Shown here: piece by piece, positions 55,113 through 62,980 of the stretch | Position numbering within the stretch: the first letter of the stretch is position 1 | How the letters are laid out: each line of letters starts with the position of its first letter | DNA from: Nitrososphaeraceae archaeon | GTDB lineage: Archaea; Thermoproteota; Nitrososphaeria; Nitrososphaerales; Nitrososphaeraceae | Direction: 5' to 3' | NCBI GenBank assembly: GCA_025922715.1 | Contig: JAICHH010000001.1 | Location: 14,428-78,427 of the forward strand | DNA: 64,000 bases | The notes under the pieces: model-generated | What the model was told of the DNA's origin: nothing | The model's input: the letters and a program-made list of their open reading frames with translations, nothing else | The model's database searches: none | Position numbers and translations under genes: made by a program

Positions 55113-55181
55113 CGGTGCGTGGACTTTGGTCTTCATCTCATGTTATATATGATCAGTTCGCCCATCGATTGCCACGCACCG
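55113..55181. other. GC-rich hairpin, candidate small RNA
   Basis: A 69-base element with ends CGGTGCGTGG (55113-55122) and CCACGCACCG (55172-55181) that pair perfectly over 10 bases. The middle is AT-richer and has only weak internal pairing. The high GC contrast with the surroundings is typical of structured RNA in AT-rich archaea. It lies between the ends of lsm and the convergent PMDh genes. It is not a tRNA: no T-arm or 7-bp acceptor pattern. An H/ACA-type guide (ANA after the stem: ATA on the plus strand) is one possibility. Strand unknown. Confidence 0.4.
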
Positions 55182-55209
55182 ATAGTAAGATTTAAAGATG
55201 ACCAGAAAA

Positions 55210-55617
55210 TTAAACTGTATGGATTATAACTATTTGGTTATCAGCATCAACTGTAACTTTGGTGTTATTATTTAATGATTTAAAACTTGAACCAGTTCCA
55301 TCTACAAGTGGAATATCTGATATTGCGCAGCCTGATGCAGTTATAATATCACATTTATTGGTACAAATAATTGCTTTTGGACTGACACCATTGATTTTTA
55401 ATGAATAAAAAATATAAGCTCCTACACTACTTCCAATACAGTTAGGGAAAATAAGAACTCTATTTTTGACTGTTTGGTTAAATAAATCATGGTCTTTGTC
55501 TTTTATCTGTCCTGTTTTTGTATCAAACATTGAGAGCATATTTAAGGGCTTATTCGATAAGAGTGCTAAACCTTCTGCCTTTCCACCAACAATTTTTTTG
55601 CAATTTATCTTTATCAT
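55210..55617 (-). CDS. Phosphomevalonate dehydratase small subunit (aconitase X swivel)
   Basis: A 135-residue DUF126 protein, the swivel domain of aconitase X. GKAEGLALLSNKPLN, RVLIFPNCIGSSVG and SGCAISDIPLVDG are the family motifs. It pairs with the large subunit 15 bases upstream. In the archaeal mevalonate pathway, phosphomevalonate dehydratase makes trans-anhydromevalonate 5-phosphate for isoprenoid lipids. That assignment is from family knowledge. Confidence 0.9.
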   Translation of the reverse strand: MIKINCKKIVGGKAEGLALLSNKPLNMLSMFDTKTGQIKDKDHDLFNQTVKNRVLIFPNCIGSSVGAYIFYSLKINGVSPKAIICTNKCDIITASGCAISDIPLVDGTGSSFKSLNNNTKVTVDADNQIVIIHTV

Positions 55618-55631
55618 ACTAAGTCATTCAT

Positions 55632-56780
55632 TCATTCACAGTATTCTTTTGTTATCGATTTCGTATCTTTTAAAGAAACATCTATTTTGTTAGCATGTTT
55701 CATATAATATGCACATTTTATACTATTAGTTACAATGGAATCATACTCATTTTTTGTAATTAACGGAGTCAAACATGTACAGGAATCACAACAAATGTCA
55801 GCACCTGCCTTTTTTAATGCTTTAATCATTTTATTATTACATTCTGTAACTGAACGAGGACAAAATATCATACATGGTTTTTTGAATTTTTTTCCCTCTA
55901 TTAAGTGACCAAGTAAGTTTAGTTCTTCTAAACCTAATTGAGGGCTTCCAAATACTATTAAGTCTCCTTTTTCAGCAGTACTTAAATCATCTTTTACTTG
56001 TGTTTGCTCTGTTTTCCCAAAAGAAATTATCTCACAGTCATTATTTTTAGTAGTAAACATTCCACACATACCTGATGTTCCAATTCCTGCTGAAATAGCT
56101 TTTGACTTGATAATATCTAAACTTTCAGAATTAATTTCCAAACCTACACAAATATCCTTTGCTATTTTTCCCGCAAAGTAACCTAATAGTCCAAAGTCAG
56201 ACTCTGTTTTTATGTCTATGTCTGGTTTTATGCTAATAGTTGGTTTTCTGAGATCATCAATTAATAAGTCAGAATATGGAGTCTTGCCAGTTATGGCACT
56301 TGCTAATGAGCTCAAGGAACTTTCTTTGTTTGTCTTGATTCCTAATATGGAATTTACGAATACCGCTGCATTACTTTCTGCAAAACTAACGATCTCGCCT
56401 TTTTTTGGCAGATTAAAAATTTCATAAGGTATACAAGTGAAAGAAGGTATGACACCTAAGGATAAATATGAATTTATAATTGACAGTTGATTTGCTTTAA
56501 AAGATTCTGAAATGTTATTGTTTTTCTTTGAGTCATATCCCATAGGATTTAACGTTGTTGTGACTGTAACTTTAGTTTCTTTATCTATCTGTGAAAGAAA
56601 TCTTACACCAGCTTCTCCTATTGTGTTAAAATTAACTCCTGAAATATGGGCCCATTGAATAGGAATTAGTTTTGTTGCATTGTTAGCGTTTCCTATTGAA
56701 AGTAGTATTTTATAGGCTAACTTCAATCCATCACCATATTCTCCTTGTAATGCCTTCTCTTCTTTTCTTGTCAATTCCAT
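55632..56780 (-). CDS. Phosphomevalonate dehydratase large subunit (aconitase X)
   Basis: A 382-residue DUF521 protein. MELTRKEEKALQGEYGDGLKLA is the family start, and PIQWAHISGVNFNTIGEAG contains the substrate pocket. The Fe-S cluster cysteines include those in FTCIPYE, the CGMFT region and the C-terminal CDSCTCLTPL. With the small subunit it forms the Fe-S enzyme of the modified archaeal mevalonate pathway. Anhydromevalonate phosphate decarboxylase is not in the window. Confidence 0.92.
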   Translation of the reverse strand: MELTRKEEKALQGEYGDGLKLAYKILLSIGNANNATKLIPIQWAHISGVNFNTIGEAGVRFLSQIDKETKVTVTTTLNPMGYDSKKNNNISESFKANQLSIINSYLSLGVIPSFTCIPYEIFNLPKKGEIVSFAESNAAVFVNSILGIKTNKESSLSSLASAITGKTPYSDLLIDDLRKPTISIKPDIDIKTESDFGLLGYFAGKIAKDICVGLEINSESLDIIKSKAISAGIGTSGMCGMFTTKNNDCEIISFGKTEQTQVKDDLSTAEKGDLIVFGSPQLGLEELNLLGHLIEGKKFKKPCMIFCPRSVTECNNKMIKALKKAGADICCDSCTCLTPLITKNEYDSIVTNSIKCAYYMKHANKIDVSLKDTKSITKEYCE

Positions 56781-56915
56781 TCTGTAAATTCAAAGTAAAA
56801 TATATCTTGTAACTTAAAAGTTGTTATGGTTATTTTTTAAAATAGTACATAATACATATAATTCTTTAAGTCATCTAACAAATAGTCTATTAATAGGTTA
56901 TTAATTATATTATAT

Positions 56916-57644
56916 GTGCAATTTGTAACCTGGTTCCCGTATTACCAAGTTATCCGACAAAAAATGGGCTATAGTACAGAAGAAGATCAAAAAGCTGCGT
57001 ATTTATTATCAAATTTAATAAAACGAAAATTTCTTGATCCTAAAGTTTTGGATAAAAAGATAAAAGGTAAACAAATATTGGTTATTGGTGCTGGACCGAA
57101 TTTAGATGTTTATACTTCTTTTATCAAGAAAAATAAATCATACATTAAGATTGTTGCAGATGGAGCAGTAAAATTTTTAATAGAAAATAATATCAAGCCT
57201 GATATCGTGGTTACTGATTTGGATGGTGATCTTCGTTTTTTAATAAAAGCAGAAAAGCTTGGAGCAATTATAGTAATTCATGCTCATAGTGATAATATAG
57301 CTTTGATAAAAAAATATGTACCTAAATTTAGAAGAATTATCGGAACAACCCAAGTAATGCCTGTTCCACATGTCTTTAATTTTGGAGGATTTACTGATGG
57401 AGATAGGTGTGTATTCCTTGCAGAGGAGTTTGGAGCAAAAGATATTGTATTAGTTGGAATGTTATTTGATGATAATATAGGGTCATATTCGAAAGAGAAA
57501 ATAAATAATGTTAAAGTTAAAAGGGAAAAACTCCAAATTGCAAAAAAACTTTTACAGGTTCTTGCTAAAAATTCAAAATCAAATCTATTTGATACTTCTA
57601 AGAAGCCTATAATTGGTTTTAAACCTTTTAAAAGTACACCTTAA
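56916..57644 (+). CDS. mptE: 6-hydroxymethylpterin diphosphokinase (MptE-type)
   Basis: A 242-residue protein with a GTG start, of the DUF115/MptE family. VIGAGPNLDVY, KIVADGAVKFLIENNIKPDIVVTDLDGD and IVIHAHSDN are the family motifs and bind the nucleotide and metal. It makes 6-hydroxymethyl-dihydropterin diphosphate for tetrahydromethanopterin or folate-like cofactors. Consistent with the DHPS-like gene at 52240 (different operon). The C-terminus is basic. Confidence 0.88.
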   Translation: MQFVTWFPYYQVIRQKMGYSTEEDQKAAYLLSNLIKRKFLDPKVLDKKIKGKQILVIGAGPNLDVYTSFIKKNKSYIKIVADGAVKFLIENNIKPDIVVTDLDGDLRFLIKAEKLGAIIVIHAHSDNIALIKKYVPKFRRIIGTTQVMPVPHVFNFGGFTDGDRCVFLAEEFGAKDIVLVGMLFDDNIGSYSKEKINNVKVKREKLQIAKKLLQVLAKNSKSNLFDTSKKPIIGFKPFKSTP

Positions 57645-58309
57645 TTTTCTAAAATGGTAAATCAATTTTTTAATTGTAATTAAGATCCAAACTAAAAATA
57701 ATTCGTTCCGTGTTCAATCATCACTATATTTTTATGAAAATTATTTAATTTCAAATCTTATTGTCAGTTTATCTTACTACTATTCTCAGGTGAATTAGTC
57801 AAAAAAATTTAGTTTCATACAACTAGCATGATTAATAAAAAGTAAATTTGTTCAATACCAAATAATTATAATATAGATTCTGACCAGTATCAAGTTTTAT
57901 CATTTAGTTATAGTTGTATGTTCTATAAATTAAAATTTATATCATTTATCCTAGTTTTTTTTGGAAGTTAATTAAATTGATAGAATGAGTTATTATTAAA
58001 ATGGTTTAATGAACGTCTCAAAAAATTGAGTAAATATACTAGGACATAAAATTAGATTATCAAATAACCTGTGTAATAGTATAAGTTAAGGTAAATAGAA
58101 TTATATCTTATTTTGCTTAATACCCATTTTACTCATCTTCAAAATTCAAACAATTGTCAATCAAAATATTAATTTATTTACCACCAATTTAATTGGTTAA
58201 TATTCAAATGTGGTAGAGTTCTAACTCTGTTTCGATTATAAATCCATTTATATGATATTATATAAAATGTAAAAACAACTTTATATTCTTTAATTATATT
58301 TTACATTGA
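57645..58309. other. Long AT-rich non-coding gap
   Basis: About 665 bases without a gene. There is a near-palindrome ACCAATTTAATTGGT (about 58183-58197) and no recognised RNA. TATA-like tracts near 58250-58280 may serve the downstream gene. Confidence 0.4.
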
Positions 58310-58981
58310 ATGTTAAATTATTCAGAAGAGGATATTAAAAATGCTGCAGACTTGAGAGACTGGTTATTAAAGCAACTCTCAGATAAGCAAGAAGAAATAG
58401 ACAGACTTAAACGTCTTCTTCTACTTATCGATAACTTATTGAAACAGGAAAGTTTTAAACCTGCTTCTAAACTTCAACGTTCAATAAATAACTCTGAAAG
58501 TTCTCTTATCAGCGAAAGGCAAGAACCAGTTATTCATAATAAATCTACTATAAAAACAGAATCCAAAAAACATACTCACCATAGTTTAAATGAAAATGTG
58601 TCTGCTTTTACTGAAACAAGAGAACTTAAGAGACTTAAAGATAATTTATTATTAGCAAAAGTAAATATTTCCACACAAACAATTGAAATAATTCCCGAAA
58701 AGGATCTATTATTCAGTATTGATACTCCTCCCTTCAAATCGTTTTTTATAAAAAGGATTCTAGAAGGAATGATCACACAAGATCAAGATAAAAATCGCCA
58801 AAAACATTCTTTAAATAATGACCCTTTGAACTATACTATTAATGAACATCAAGGAAGAATTAAAAAGATAATAATAAACAATTATAGAGAAAAAGAAAGA
58901 CTAACTGATATTATTAATACATCGGCATGGGTGTTTACGAGGATGTTAGAAAAAGAGAATACTTTTGGAAATAGAACTTAA
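58310..58981 (+). CDS. Coiled-coil protein of unknown function, coupled to guaA
   Basis: A 223-residue protein. The N-terminal 50 residues are a strongly predicted coiled coil (DLRDWLLKQLSDKQEEIDRL in the middle). A Ser/His/Lys-rich linker follows (about 55-100), then a compact C-terminal domain (about 108-223) with ISTQTIEIIPEKDLLFSIDTPPFKSFFIKRILEGM (in pieces: IEIIPEKDLLF and SFFIKRILEGM). I recognise no family. The end overlaps the annotated guaA frame, so translational coupling is likely. The second half looks like a conserved ordered domain and the first half like a dimerisation region. Confidence 0.6.
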   Translation: MLNYSEEDIKNAADLRDWLLKQLSDKQEEIDRLKRLLLLIDNLLKQESFKPASKLQRSINNSESSLISERQEPVIHNKSTIKTESKKHTHHSLNENVSAFTETRELKRLKDNLLLAKVNISTQTIEIIPEKDLLFSIDTPPFKSFFIKRILEGMITQDQDKNRQKHSLNNDPLNYTINEHQGRIKKIIINNYREKERLTDIINTSAWVFTRMLEKENTFGNRT

Positions 58982-58982
58982 A

Positions 58983-60512
58983 TTGGATAAAATAATTATT
59001 CTAGATTTTGGATCTCAATATAGTCATCTTATATGTAGAAGAATCAGAGATGCGAAAGTTTTTTGTGAAATTTATCCTTATAATCTCACCTCTGATCAAA
59101 TTAAAGAGCTATCTCCAAATGGTATAGTTTTTTCTGGCGGCCCAGCTAGTGTATACGCTGAGAATTCTCCCAAACCTGATAAAAAAATATTTGAACTTGG
59201 AATACCAATTCTAGGAATATGTTATGGACACCAAATAATTGTTGATAATTTCAAAGGGAAGGTTAAAAGATCTCATACCCGAGAATATGGAAAAGCAATG
59301 TTGACGATCGATGATAAATCGGATCTTTTTATTAATTTAGACAAAAGTATAAATTGTTGGATGAGTCATGGTGATGTAGCAGAAAAGACTCCTAGCGGAT
59401 TTAAAGTATTAGCTCACACAGAAAGTTCTTTCGCAGCAGCGATAGGCAATCAAGAAAAGAAATTCTATGGAATTCAGTTTCATCCTGAAGTTGTTCATAC
59501 TGAACACGGTTTTGAAATTTTGAAGAATTTTTCTATCAATATTAGTAAAGCAAAACCTGAATGGGATATGACAAATTTTGTCGAGTCTACTATTGAGAAT
59601 ATAAAGAAAAGAGTAGGAAATGATAAAATATTATGTGCAGTTAGTGGAGGTATAGATTCTACTACTTTAGCAGTTCTATTAAATCGTGCTGTCCATGATA
59701 ATTTGCAATGTATCTTTGTTAATCATGGTTTGCTTCGATATGGTGAAGAATCTATGGTAATGAACCTTTTAACACAAATAGGTCTGAATGTAATCTATAT
59801 TGATGCTTCAGAAAAATTTTTAAACAAATTAAAAGGAATTACAGATCCAGAAGAAAAGAGGAAGATAATAGGTCACGAATTTATTAATGTTTTTCAAGAG
59901 GAAGTGAAAGAAAAAGAACAATTTCGATGGCTAGCACAAGGAACTTTATATCCTGACGTGATAGAAAGTGGTATTTCCGTAGGACCTGCATCAATAATAA
60001 AGACTCATCATAATGTTGGAGGCCTTCCATCTGTACTTAATCTCAAGGTATTAGAGCCCTTTAGACATCTTTATAAAGATGAAGTTAAAAAAGTCGCTAA
60101 GATCCTAGAAGTTCCAGAGGAGCTTTTAAATAGACATCCGTTTCCAGGACCAGGACTGGCTGTTAGAATAATAGGAGAAATTACACCAGAAAAAATTAGA
60201 ATTTCAAAACATGCAAGTAAAATTGTTGAGGATGAGCTTATTTATGAAAATTTGTATAATTCTGTTTGGCAAGCCTATGCCGCGGTAGGAGATGATAAAG
60301 CCGTAGGGGTAATAGGAGATGAACGGCTATATGGTAATATTGTGACGATAAGAATCGTGAATTCGGTAGACGCAATGACAGCAGACTGGACAAAACTTCC
60401 GTACTCACTACTTGAAAGAATCAGTAATAGAATTACAAATGAAGTGGATGGGGTATCATGGGTAACATATGCAATCTCTAGTAAACCACCTGCAACTATA
60501 GAACCACAGTAA
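58983..60512 (+). CDS. guaA: GMP synthetase (glutamine-hydrolysing)
   Basis: A 509-residue fused enzyme. The glutaminase half starts at once with DKIIILDFGSQYSH and has the nucleophile Cys in GICYGHQI with the His-Glu of FHPEVVHTEHG. The ATPase half has the PP-loop AVSGGIDSTTLAVL and the dimerisation domain RHPFPGPGLAVRI. TTG 58983, just after the stop of the previous gene, puts the start in the family position; a TTG at 58965 adds six residues and overlaps the upstream gene by 17 bases. In archaea the two halves are often separate, so this fusion is like bacteria. Follows guaB in the pathway. Confidence 0.95.
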   Translation: MDKIIILDFGSQYSHLICRRIRDAKVFCEIYPYNLTSDQIKELSPNGIVFSGGPASVYAENSPKPDKKIFELGIPILGICYGHQIIVDNFKGKVKRSHTREYGKAMLTIDDKSDLFINLDKSINCWMSHGDVAEKTPSGFKVLAHTESSFAAAIGNQEKKFYGIQFHPEVVHTEHGFEILKNFSINISKAKPEWDMTNFVESTIENIKKRVGNDKILCAVSGGIDSTTLAVLLNRAVHDNLQCIFVNHGLLRYGEESMVMNLLTQIGLNVIYIDASEKFLNKLKGITDPEEKRKIIGHEFINVFQEEVKEKEQFRWLAQGTLYPDVIESGISVGPASIIKTHHNVGGLPSVLNLKVLEPFRHLYKDEVKKVAKILEVPEELLNRHPFPGPGLAVRIIGEITPEKIRISKHASKIVEDELIYENLYNSVWQAYAAVGDDKAVGVIGDERLYGNIVTIRIVNSVDAMTADWTKLPYSLLERISNRITNEVDGVSWVTYAISSKPPATIEPQ

Positions 60513-61063
60513 TTTACATAATGTGAGCTTTATTTATATAAGAATTATTTTTTTAAGTACAGTAATTTCTAGATTTTGTTATATTACAACAATTTCTATG
60601 AGTACTATGAATTGGAATTCTTCACATATGAAATAATTACCATTACATTGTAACGAAAATCTCCCATAATATTAAAGTTTCAAAAATAGCTAATGAAACA
60701 GAATAATTTTATTGCCTGCATTTTTCTTTAGTTTAATCAATAGAACTCTATCTCTATCTCAATAATAAGAATTATAGTACATATCTTAAATCTACTTCTT
60801 GCGAAACATGTTATTCAACTCTTAATAATTATGCTATTATTATCTACAATATAACTTATGTACTATTATGATTTAAAAAGAAATATTTAATTCATTCTAC
60901 TATTAATTAAAGTCTTATTGTTATAAATTGTCGAGAAAATGAAATAATCATCAAAAAACCCTCATTCAATATAATTTGCTATTTATAGTATATTAATCGT
61001 AATAGTATTATTATTACCAAAATATTAACTAAATTAATAAATAGGTTATACACTATATTTCTT
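60513..61063. other. AT-rich non-coding gap
   Basis: About 550 bases, very AT-rich, with no gene, repeat or RNA that I can see. TATA-like AT tracts just before 61064 may drive the small C2H2 gene. Confidence 0.4.
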
Positions 61064-61192
61064 ATGTCTAAAGAATCAGTTCGATGTCCATATTGTGAAT
61101 CACTATTTAATAATAATGAGGATCTCTCTAAACATATTGATAGAATTCATCTGGGTTCTGGCCTTTTAGAGGGTGATTCAAGTAAATTCTAA
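61064..61192 (+). CDS. 42-residue C2H2 zinc-finger protein
   Basis: A tiny protein, too short for routine ORF calling. MSKESVRCPYCESLFNNNED is the start, and the finger is C8-P-Y-C11 with H24 and H29: C-x2-C-x12-H-x4-H. The rest is a polar tail (LGSGLLEGDSSKF). It has its own start codon after an AT-rich region. Such tiny single fingers are common in thaumarchaea and may bind DNA or a transcription factor. A similar finger is at 14950. Confidence 0.65.
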   Translation: MSKESVRCPYCESLFNNNEDLSKHIDRIHLGSGLLEGDSSKF

Positions 61193-61316
61193 AATATCTT
61201 TGTTATCACTAATATAATCCAATCCTTTTATCATATACTTCAATACTCTATCCTCTTAATTCAATAAAATTTTTTTTTGACCTTGATAAGTATAAATTAT
61301 ATTATACTTTCTAGTT

Positions 61317-62423
61317 ATGATATTAATGAAAATTTCAATATTATTTTTTTTATTTATTACCATCTTAACTTTTCTTTATATAGCACATATAAAATTTGAA
61401 TTAATTTATGCATTAACAAATAGCACTAAGTCGTTAAATATAGAATTAATTTCTATTAATGGTTCTTTTATATCTGATGGAAAATTTCTCATCATTCCTG
61501 ATCCATATCAAAAATTTGCAAGCCTAGAAGTATCTGATAATGAATTGATGGATTCAAATAAAACCATAGGAATTATTTCTCTTAAAGGTATTTCAAATGG
61601 TAATTATACTATTACACAAAAAGCGAGTAATATTAATTATTTACCCAATACAATTTCAAAGATAGTTGAAATTAAAGATGACAGTCCAATCTCTTCCGTG
61701 TTATTTGTAAATAATTTTAATTTTAAATCAGAAAAACGTATAATTTCTACACCTAATACTTTCACATATAATGCTAAATTCGTATGTGGTTCTATTAGAG
61801 GTGATGAAGGACCATTACGACCAGGACACTATGATACTGATATTAGTATTTATAATAAACAGAATTATCCAATTACATTAGTTTGGAATGCAGTAGTTAA
61901 TAATTATAATTCGAGCAATTCCATAATAAAAACCATTGATCCAAAACAATCAACTGGATTGATATGCCAAGATATAAAACAGTTAGTGCATATAAATTCG
62001 CAAGATACGGATTTAATAGAAGGATTTGTAATAATCCAAGTTGAAGAAACTAATATATCTTTTGGAACTAAGGAAAGATTTACAAATGAACCAGTGAGTG
62101 TACAGGTATTTTATACCGCTAATGCACTTGATTCCCTTCCCCAAGAAACTTTAGTAGAAAAATTTGTATTCCAAATAATAAATGATCCAACAGGAAAAAT
62201 TCCTCAATCGTTTCTCAATAAGGATTTAGAAGTATTAACCAGAGCGGACCTGAACTCGATTGTTCCACAAGATTTCAAGATCCAAAAAATCTTATCCTCA
62301 GTTTATAATTTGACTAATATAGAAATAAAAAATATACAATTAGTCGTTAAAGAAACAGATCTTGGAGTAGGAAACATGATCGATGATCATGCCATTTCAT
62401 TATTGAGACTATCCTCAGATTAA
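61317..62423 (+). CDS. Secreted or membrane-anchored protein, function unknown
   Basis: A 368-residue protein with an N-terminal hydrophobic segment (about 3-29), a signal or anchor. The rest is beta-rich with many Asn/Ser/Thr and repeated N-x-S/T sequons (for example NSTKSLN, NGSF, NYTIT), consistent with a glycosylated exoprotein. Two blocks, GPLRPGHYDTDISIYNKQNYP and LVEKFVFQIIND, look conserved-like. I recognise no family. It has no partner in an operon. Confidence 0.55.
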   Translation: MILMKISILFFLFITILTFLYIAHIKFELIYALTNSTKSLNIELISINGSFISDGKFLIIPDPYQKFASLEVSDNELMDSNKTIGIISLKGISNGNYTITQKASNINYLPNTISKIVEIKDDSPISSVLFVNNFNFKSEKRIISTPNTFTYNAKFVCGSIRGDEGPLRPGHYDTDISIYNKQNYPITLVWNAVVNNYNSSNSIIKTIDPKQSTGLICQDIKQLVHINSQDTDLIEGFVIIQVEETNISFGTKERFTNEPVSVQVFYTANALDSLPQETLVEKFVFQIINDPTGKIPQSFLNKDLEVLTRADLNSIVPQDFKIQKILSSVYNLTNIEIKNIQLVVKETDLGVGNMIDDHAISLLRLSSD

Positions 62424-62980
62424 AAATAATATCGTAATAAAATCAATTTTAGTTTATTAATTGTTTATTAAGTGATTTAGATAAAGATGATAATATTTCA
62501 AAATTATGTATTGTGAGATTCTACAATACAATGCTCCAACCTATACAGTATGTCCTTTTTTATTATTAGATGTAAACTCAAATTTCATAATAAAGTTTCG
62601 GAAACTAAAGATTATTTTTTTGTTAGCAAAATCAAGATTTATTATAATAACTTTTGTTTAAGAATAAATTTCTAATATATTCGTCTGGAAAGCAGGGAAT
62701 GTTATTTATATTTAAAATATATTTATAGAATAAAAAACGTTACTGTTGTCAAATGTAATATAAATAGAAAAATTTTGTCCATTTAGAATAATATATTGAA
62801 TTATTTGAGATTGTTCTTTTATTTTGGTTTGAATAACTCTTAATCTATTTTCTACCTCATCAATTAAAATTTGTTAAATATTTAGTATATATATTTTCTT
62901 CATTGATATATTTATTTAAGTTCTTTAATAAAGATTTAATGACAAAAAACTTAACAAAAACTGTTTTTATAATTTAATAT
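62424..62980. other. Gap before the PsbP-DsbA gene
   Basis: About 555 AT-rich bases. On the minus strand 62712-62903 there is a 64-codon frame broken by one stop (see findings). No RNA seen. An AT-rich tract (about 62965-62980, aatttaatatatgg) lies right at the next start. Confidence 0.35.
62712..62903 (-). pseudogene. Possible decayed small gene
   Basis: Frame with ATG at 62903: MKKIYILNI, a TAA stop, then QILIDEVENRLRVIQTKIKEQ and onward to a second stop at 62712. The second part reads like a helical protein, so it may be the remnant of a short gene with one nonsense mutation. No homologue is recognised. Could equally be chance in AT-rich DNA. Confidence 0.2.

Noticed and set aside
55113..55181. 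Reading the GC-rich hairpin as a tRNA or C/D box RNA
   Set aside because: The T-loop and 7-bp acceptor arrangement are absent. On the minus strand CTGA and GATGA-like pieces exist but not in C/D order near the ends.
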